Assembly (NCBI GenBank): GCA_963573315.1
Contig: OY752143.1
Span: 372,001-436,000, forward strand
DNA length: 64,000 nucleotides
Direction of reading: 5' to 3'
From: Entomortierella parvispora
Taxonomy: Eukaryota; Mortierellomycota; Mortierellomycetes; Mortierellales; Mortierellaceae
The notes under the pieces are model-generated. The model did not search any database and had not been told where the DNA came from. It saw nothing but the letters and a program-made list of their open reading frames with translations. The translations under genes and the position numbers were made by a program. Below, one piece after another: positions 57,953 to 64,000 of this stretch (its first letter is position 1; each line of letters begins with the position of its first letter).

Positions 57953-58366
57953 CTACGCATCAGCCTTCCAGATCAATGGCTTGCCTGGGTTCTTGGGTCC
58001 ATGCTGAACTGGAGGATCAACATAGTCAGCGTCAGCCTTCCAGATCAATGGCTTGCCTGGGTTCTTGGGTCCATGCTGGGGAGGGAAGGGATCAGCAACC
58101 TCAGCCTTCCAGATCAATGGCTTGCCGGGGTTCTTGGGTCCATGCTGAACTGGAGGATCAACATAGTCAGCGTCAGCCTTCCAGATCAATGGCTTGCCTG
58201 GGTTCTTAGGTCCATGTTGGGGAGGGAAAGGGTCTGCGGCCTCAGCCTTCCAGATCAATGGCTTGCCTGGGTTCTTAGGTCCATGCTGAGGAGGGAAGGG
58301 ATCAACGGGGGCAGCGTTGGCGATGGCGGTAGCAATGGCCAGGATGACAACGACAGAGAAACGCAT
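57953..58366 (-). CDS. Secreted five-repeat peptide precursor, alpha-factor-like
   Basis: Intronless, 137 residues on the minus strand. The signal peptide MRFSVVVILAIATAIANA is followed by five tandem repeats to the C-terminus. Each holds the same 13-residue core QHGPKNPGKPLIW followed by Lys and then Ala-Glu/Asp-Ala (once Ala-Glu-Val). Leaders before the core alternate: DPFPP in repeats 1, 2 and 4 and DYVDPPV in repeats 3 and 5. This is the layout of yeast alpha-factor precursors (cleavage after basic residues, then dipeptidyl trimming of Xaa-Ala), and the core shares H2 and the P-G-x-P plus aromatic end with alpha-factor WHWLQLKPGQPMY, also 13 residues. Unlike alpha-factor there is a single Lys, not Lys-Arg. 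It could also be a structural or unrelated repeat protein. TATAAATA lies 63 bp upstream. Confidence 0.8.
   Translation of the reverse strand: MRFSVVVILAIATAIANAAPVDPFPPQHGPKNPGKPLIWKAEAADPFPPQHGPKNPGKPLIWKADADYVDPPVQHGPKNPGKPLIWKAEVADPFPPQHGPKNPGKPLIWKADADYVDPPVQHGPKNPGKPLIWKADA
57960..58315. repeat. Tandem repeat array, five units of 69-72 bp
   Basis: Coding repeats of the peptide precursor. The core (ccagatcaatggcttgcc and following 25 bp on the plus strand) is almost identical in all units, with differences mainly at third positions (ttgccggg versus ttgcctgg; cttaggtc versus cttgggtc). Spacers occur in two alternating types. Confidence 0.93.
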
Positions 58367-58428
58367 TCTTGAAGTAGAGAAACTTGGTTTGGTATGGATA
58401 GATGGTGTTCTGTGGACAAATCGCACAC

Positions 58429-58436
58429 TATTTATA
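58429..58436 (-). promoter_or_regulatory. TATA box of repeat-peptide gene
   Basis: Minus-strand TATAAATA, 63 bp upstream of the ATG at 58366. Confidence 0.68.
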
Positions 58437-60093
58437 CTTGGCTACAATCTTGTCGCTTCTACCATCCCTTTCTCCCTCATCTGTCAGTCACGTCTCTTGG
58501 TTCATCCGGAACAGCAATCCGAACGTTGAAGGCGAGCTCAACCTGTATTACATCTATCTAGGAACAGCCAATCCCCTTGGGGTATTGTTCACAGGTTCAA
58601 CTCTTCCCAAAAAAAACACGGCGAGCTATTCAGCTCACGGCCAAAACCAGCAGTATTCGCCCTGCTGGACTGACGAAAGAAAATAAAACAAACAGCTTCT
58701 TCTAAGTTGTCATCGTTGTAGGGGTTCCGTCCAAAATGTTTTCGCTCTGCTTTGATCTTTTTCGACTGCTCTCATTTCGCCCTGAACATTCGGTTGTTGA
58801 CATGACGAACTTTCGCCCTCGCCCTCGTTCTAGTCCGCACCCACGCTCCAGCCGCCTCTTTTCTTCCTACGATTGCGAACACCTGTCGCTAATGTCGCCA
58901 TGAAGCTTTGTGAGGGGCTCTTCCGAGCTATCGAGAGCCTTTGCTTTTGTTAATCCCTTCCATAGTCTAGCACACTCTTCTGTATGATGGATAGGAAATA
59001 CCAATGGATGCCGGAGGAGCCTTGTGATAATTCTTGTGTTTTTTTGTTCGACTTTCAAAATGTTTGTTCTTTGCGTGTGTAATAGTGGCCTCCCTAAAGA
59101 AATGATAGTTATTTCGTTCACGATCCCTTTCTTTTGTCCGCCAGCATCCTTGCTTGGCGCGTCAGGTGTCCAACTGAGCCCAAACTTTTCATTCTTTCAG
59201 GCTCTGCAAGATTGCCTTTATTCGCCCTCATTTTGCTTTGACGCTTGCGTCCCTCATCTTCATAGACGCGTCTGTGTCTATTTTTTTTTGTGTCACTTCT
59301 TTCTCTTTTGTTTGGTGTCCACCTTTGAGCGGCGCTGCTTCAGTGAAGATAGACACGGGAAACGGAAAAATCGTGCAGGAGATGAAGATTCTCTGGGGGA
59401 GGGTTCTAATTCTCAGGCTCGCTCTTGATCTTAACAGTACTTTACCGCACTTTACAGCTATATCAACAAATCCGCAAACGATGTAAGAGGCGACCTTGAA
59501 GAAAGGACGGACAGCCATATGAAGGGAGACAATCATTTGTGCTCAATGGATCCGGATGGGCCTCTGTAAGGTCTGTTGGCAGTTACAGAAAAAAAGATAT
59601 GGCTGGAACGCGGCACAGGTGTGAGCAAGACCGAGGGAGAAAAAAACAGAGCAAATCCTGTACCCCTTGTCAAAAAGAAAAGGATCAGGAGACTGGGTCG
59701 AAAAATGACACCAAACTCTGGGAGTCGTGTTCGCGACAACCTTGAAGAAAACCGTGCTTTATTTTCTTGTCAGTTCAACAGAAAATAGACTATAATATTC
59801 TCAAATGTGTCATTGTCTGGCCGCCGGGGGTTTGTCGTGAGTTGAATAGGAACTGTGTTTCTGGGATGAAAAAATAGGGACACGAAGAGCCGAGGTCCTT
59901 TCGTAGGAGGCGTCGAGCCTGTGAACAACACCGCGTTTGGCACTGTCTCTTCGTTTCCTTGTGGCGCCTAGTATTGTGTATTGTGTCGGTAAAAGAAATA
60001 CCGCTCCTTACCACATTGCATGGATGAGTGATTGAATTTACGACTCTCTCAAAAAAAAAATCGACTCGCCCATTTATTGGAAGTTTTTTTGCG
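58437..60093. other. Intergenic, no gene recognised
   Basis: About 1.65 kb. Only short frames; an A-homopolymer lies near 60051. No repeat family recognised. Confidence 0.5.
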
Positions 60094-62337
60094 TTAATGA
60101 GTATAAAAGCCAGCCAATTCTTGGACCACCTTTCGAACCTCATCCACTATCGTCTGTGGTGATTGCAGTTGTTGCTGAAAGTCTGGGTCGATGGGACTCC
60201 GAAGGGCTGGAGAGTTAGAGCTGGACAAGAGAGGAGAGTGCGTTTGCGAATAAGCAGGGTCTCTGCTGCTTCCGCCCGCGCCACCAAGACTGCCATTCAA
60301 TCCGCTCGGAGTGGTCATTTCGACACCGTCCATAGCAAACGATCCAAGTTGACTGCCCAGACTATCCGAGGTGGACGATGCAGGCCGTGGAGTCGAGACA
60401 AATAAAGAATTCGTACTCATCGGTCCCATAATTCCATTAATTCCTGCGCCGCCACTGCCTCCAAGACTGGAATTAGTATTAGGGGCTGGACCTCCTACAC
60501 CACCAACCGAGGATCCTCCCATACCTCCAAAAGCTCCAGTGCCTCCAACATTTGCTCCTGCCATCCCAAAACTTGTCGCGATCTGTGAACTACCCCAAGC
60601 ATAGCACCAGTCCTCGAACGGCATCGGTAACTCAAGTTGAGCAGACCGAACCGCCAGATAAATAGATCCCATGGCCAATGCTCGACTGGAGGACTGAAGG
60701 GCGATACCGGAATTACACAACGCGTCGATGCAAAACGTAATCGAGATTTGAACCAATGCTGATAGCGTTGGGTGAATCCCCACATGGGCTGCAGGTGTTG
60801 CAGGGGAGTGTCCAGGGGCCGAGGATGAGTTTGAAGAGGAGGAAGAAGGCGTTCCGTATTTGCTGGGAGATGAAGATGATGATCCTACAGGTTGATTCCG
60901 TGAGACACTGTTACTAATATCCGCTGGCAAGAAAACGTCGAAATTGGACACGCTTGGGTAGAGCTGAGCAGCTTCTTCATCTGTTGGATTGAATACGAGG
61001 CCCATGCCCTTGTATATCCGGAGGACGTCATTAAAGGGCAAGGAGACATCCAAATCAAATTGAAGGATCCGAAGGAGCATCAACTCAGTTGTCAAAAGGG
61101 AATCTCGGATATGCCAATACGTTGTTGCCGTCGGTGGTGGTGCTGAGCTGGATAATGATGCCTCCTGTTGTGATGATGCTGGGTCCGTGCTCGACTCATC
61201 ATCCGCGTCGCCGGCTTTTGTTGACAAGGAAAGAACAGGCTGTCCAGGGTTCATGACCCTGTATGTGACATTAACGAGATCTCGCACCTTACGACTGACT
61301 TCAGTACACTTGCTAGCCAGGTGCAGACACGCTGTTGCAAATAGCTAGTAAGAGAAGGACGCTGTCAGTGTCGAATACATGAGTTCTCATTCATCGACTC
61401 CTGTACAACGATTATAGCTGTTGCTGCACTTACATATTCATCGGCTTTGTATGCTTCATTGTCTCTCTCTCCTTTTTTGATAGACTGGTAAAGGTAGGCT
61501 CGGTATTTGTGATAATAAATGAGTGCTGTGCCGACAGTGGCAGGAGGACTATTAATAACAAAGAAATCATTTGTGCGTCAGTTACATCCGATGTAGCTTC
61601 CAACAATTGATACTCTGTCATCATCCTTACAATTGCAAGATCTCCCCTGCAATCCGAATCAGCTCAATGGCGTGAATAGCTTTGGGTCCCTTTGCAGGCG
61701 TAATCTTTTGAGTTCCTGAGGAAGATCCAGAGGCTGGTGTCGGTGGTGAGGTCGTCCTGGGCTGCGAGTTACTGACACCCGCAGTACTGACGGACGAGCC
61801 ACTTCCTGTGGTGCCTTTTCTAAGTTGGCCTGTGCTGGTGTTATTGCTGCTGCTGTGGTGATTGTTGTTGCCATGCGCTAAAGGATGGCCATTAGCTACC
61901 GTCGTTGGTCCAGTGTCCATTGCTGAAGCCGGCCCTGTGTGAGATGAATTTCCAAAGATGATGTTGGCCAGATCAGGTCCAGGTATCTGCATCTCGTGAT
62001 GTGGTGGTTGCAGTGGGGACATGACCTGCACTGAGGACTGGACCATGTTCACAATCTGCTCCAGCGCGTCTAATGAAGGTTGTGATGTCATCGTCTTTGT
62101 CTCGTCAAGAGGATGAGCCTCTGTTGCGCTCCCTGGGCCTTGTTTTTGCTGTTTTTGCTGTTGCTCCTTCTGCTCCAGTTTTCGCTTTTGTTGAAGCTGA
62201 TGGTAAGCATCCATGGAGATTGGCTTTTTTGATCCTGCCAAGGCAGCAGCAGATCCAGTAGCGGCGGCAGTTTCCTTAACTTCTGTCATTCTCACATCCT
62301 CCAAAGTGTTTCCTCGGCTTGCACTGTCGTGGCTCAT
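60094..62337 (-). CDS. Cyclin Q-like cyclin (FAM58A/CCNQ family)
   Basis: Cyclin Q is the known activator of CDK10 in animals. Three exons (62337-61631, 61548-61434, 61344-60094) encode 690 residues. The first 200 residues are low-complexity (Gln/Lys-rich, His/Asn/Ser-rich). The first cyclin fold starts near 216: AIHAIELIRIAGEILQL, then PPATVGTALIYYHKY, LFATACLHLASKCTEVSRKV, and RDLVNVTYRVMNPGQPVLSL, the last matching FAM58A 'RDIINVSNRYFNP'. YWHIRDSLLTTELMLLRILQ continues the fold like FAM58A '[20 protein letters not shown]'. A Ser-rich insertion splits the second fold, resumed by LSALVQISITFCIDALCNSG and RALAMGSIYLAVRSAQLELP. A Gly/Ser-rich insert precedes the C-terminal helix VDEVRKVVQELAGFYTH. 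Cyclin K/L/T-type is the alternative, less well supported. Confidence 0.82.
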
Positions 62338-62558
62338 GACGTAGAGAAGAGGCGTTATTGGGCGAAAGAAGAGACAAAAAAAGCGGGATTGTGCGTGCCT
62401 TTCAAATGAGTCATGTGGAGTTGAAGGAGATGGTGGCGTTCATGAAAATCAGACTAATAATATTAGTCTGAGAGACTGAGAGTAAATAAAACTTTTGTTC
62501 TTTTTATTTAATAAAACTTTTGTTTTTTTATTTATTGCTAAGGTCTCTCTCGACAAAA
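62338..62558. other. Intergenic with 21-nt palindrome and AT-rich duplication
   Basis: 221 bp between the cyclin start and the OPT stop. Holds the palindrome at 62450-62470 (10-bp arms around one base) and an imperfect direct duplication of 'aataaaacttttgtt' near 62486-62530, both likely in the OPT 3' flank. Confidence 0.7.
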
Positions 62559-64000
62559 TTACAAATCAGGAATCTGGCCATCAAGAAGACCACCAGTCCA
62601 CTGGCCGTGAGCGGCGCCACAACGGTCAATGGCGAGGAATGGCGAGTTAGGATAATCTGCATCCGTTGCGTTGTAGTAGTTGCCCCACCATGATGGGATG
62701 GCCACTGCCAACTTAGGGCTCACGCCTCCACCCAAGAAGAAGAAGATGACAAGACCTGTGAAAGCCGCACCCGTGTCCAAAGCTGAGGCCAGGATGAACG
62801 TGTACTTCTTCCACCAGTTCCTATGATACTTCCAAATGTAGTACTGGAAGATAATGCAAACCACAACTGAAGGGAAGACGCCCATGGTGTAGCCGTTGGG
62901 GCACGCAGACATGCCTGAAAAAATGATGGCCACGTTGAATTTTTGCCAGTCGATGGAGGGGAACTTCTTGGTCAAGGCCCAAATGATGATGGGGATAACG
63001 GCACCCAGGAGGAATCCGTAAAAGATGAAACCATAAGGTCCATGGGTATCAAACATACGCTTGGGTCCCAGAGCACCGAAGATAAGGGCCGAACCCCAAT
63101 AGATTTGGGCTTGGTAACCGGTCCACAGTCCGTTAGGATCTTGCTCAGTGCCATCGAGATAAGGACGATGGGAGTTGATGATGACAATCATCGTAAAGTA
63201 GTTGAAGACTGCTCCAATGATCGTACCCCAGAGCTGAGCCACGAACATGGCACGAGGAGGGATCTTCATGTAGTGACCAAGCTTGAGATCTTCCAACATC
63301 GCCTGACATTGATTCATGGCCATGTAACAGTAGCACTTGAACGTCATATTAGCAATGGCCTTTCCAGGGATCATGTAGCCGCAGATCAGTTCCGCGATGA
63401 CGTTCAACCCGAGTGCGGCACTGGTAATGGCGTACAGGGCGACGATAGGGAATGTCATCGCCCATCCAATGACCACTCCTATAATCAATGCCCACCAGGG
63501 AACCTCAAGACCGTAGCACTCGCAGACAATGATCGAGAGGGCGAACATAATTGCATAGAGGACGGCGTACCACCACTGGGGCACTTCGGGGTAGACCTTC
63601 ATCATCTTGGTGTGGATGTCCTCGGCACCGCCGCTGCCGGTAAGAGACTTCCAGGTGTTAAGAGCCTCTCGTCCGTGGAAGAACATGATGTGAGTGATGC
63701 AAGCACCCAAAGTGACAAAAGAGTAGAAGAAGTTGAGGGCATACATGGGCGTCATCTGGACTGGGTTGCCTTCGTCGTACAGAGTGCTGTTCAGGGTATA
63801 ATCGGACTCCAGGAACTCCTGCACCTCGAAAGGGGTCCCGTTTCCGTAGAACAGACCGGAGGTCAGAGGCAAGGCATAGGTCTTGGCATTGAGAGTGTTT
63901 GTCAGCCACAAAGATGGCAAGATGATCCAGTAAGAGAGAATAAAACCACCATAGGAGCAAAGCTGGGCGTAGAGAGGGAAGTACAAGGTTGCACCGTTAA
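62559..64000 (-). CDS. Oligopeptide transporter, OPT family (5' part beyond window)
   Basis: The reading frame is open from the right edge of the window to a stop at 62559, giving about 480 C-terminal residues of an OPT transporter. Visible blocks: NGATLYFPLYAQLCSYGG at the edge, EDIHTKMMKVYPEVPQWWY, ELICGYMIPGKAIANMTFK, and GHYMKIPPRAMFVAQLWGT (KIPPR motif). DTGAAFTGLVIFFFLGGG is near the C-terminus. It differs at many positions from the 30.9-44.5 kb array and shows no long identical DNA tracts with it, so it is an older paralogue. The C-terminus is longer (GGLLDGQIPDL) than in the array copies. The N-terminus, NPG motif and promoter are outside the window. Confidence 0.95.
   Translation of the reverse strand, partial: NGATLYFPLYAQLCSYGGFILSYWIILPSLWLTNTLNAKTYALPLTSGLFYGNGTPFEVQEFLESDYTLNSTLYDEGNPVQMTPMYALNFFYSFVTLGACITHIMFFHGREALNTWKSLTGSGGAEDIHTKMMKVYPEVPQWWYAVLYAIMFALSIIVCECYGLEVPWWALIIGVVIGWAMTFPIVALYAITSAALGLNVIAELICGYMIPGKAIANMTFKCYCYMAMNQCQAMLEDLKLGHYMKIPPRAMFVAQLWGTIIGAVFNYFTMIVIINSHRPYLDGTEQDPNGLWTGYQAQIYWGSALIFGALGPKRMFDTHGPYGFIFYGFLLGAVIPIIIWALTKKFPSIDWQKFNVAIIFSGMSACPNGYTMGVFPSVVVCIIFQYYIWKYHRNWWKKYTFILASALDTGAAFTGLVIFFFLGGGVSPKLAVAIPSWWGNYYNATDADYPNSPFLAIDRCGAAHGQWTGGLLDGQIPDL

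Overview
This window looks like nuclear DNA from a filamentous early-diverging fungus, most likely Mortierellomycota or a close Mucoromycota relative. The organism assignment is an inference. Typical fungal genes are present: Atg22, a BAR-SH3 amphiphysin of the Hob1/Rvs167 type, a Kre9/Knh1-type GPI protein, and OPT peptide transporters. Alongside them are genes rare or missing in Dikarya but common in animals: GDP-L-fucose synthase, cyclin Q, a DGCR6-like protein and an SYCP2-like protein. Genes have many short GT-AG introns, including microexons, and there is a pogo-type DNA transposon.

Layout. 1-4.1 kb: partial atg22 (minus) divergent from a DGCR6-like gene. 5.9-27.8 kb: eight very small secreted cysteine peptides on both strands, all ending in a C-x3-C-x6/7-C-x-C module (one has lost the last Cys). 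They are interleaved with housekeeping genes at 8.1-16.1 kb (Rab GDI, GDP-L-fucose synthase, uS19m, eL19, uS13) and with an intact 2.2-kb pogo-like element with identical terminal repeats. 25-30 kb: three decayed copies of an unclassified dispersed repeat. 30.9-44.5 kb: a tandem array of three intact OPT oligopeptide transporters and one OPT pseudogene, with patchy near-identity that suggests gene conversion. 46-58.4 kb: a Kre9-like GPI protein, SDHAF2/Sdh5, an SYCP2/Red1-like candidate meiotic axis protein, Hob1/Rvs167, an Ahp1/PRX5-type peroxiredoxin, and a five-repeat secreted precursor. 60-64 kb: cyclin Q and the 3' part of a fifth OPT gene.

The most interesting candidates for undescribed biology are: (1) the clustered short cysteine-peptide family; (2) the precursor at 57,953-58,366, which carries five identical 13-residue cores resembling ascomycete alpha-factor, separated by Lys-Ala-Asp/Glu-Ala spacers, in a lineage whose known sex signals are trisporoids; (3) an SYCP2-like meiotic axis gene. 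Homology statements rest on motif recognition by eye; no database search was possible. Exon borders were inferred from GT/AG signals and reading-frame continuity.
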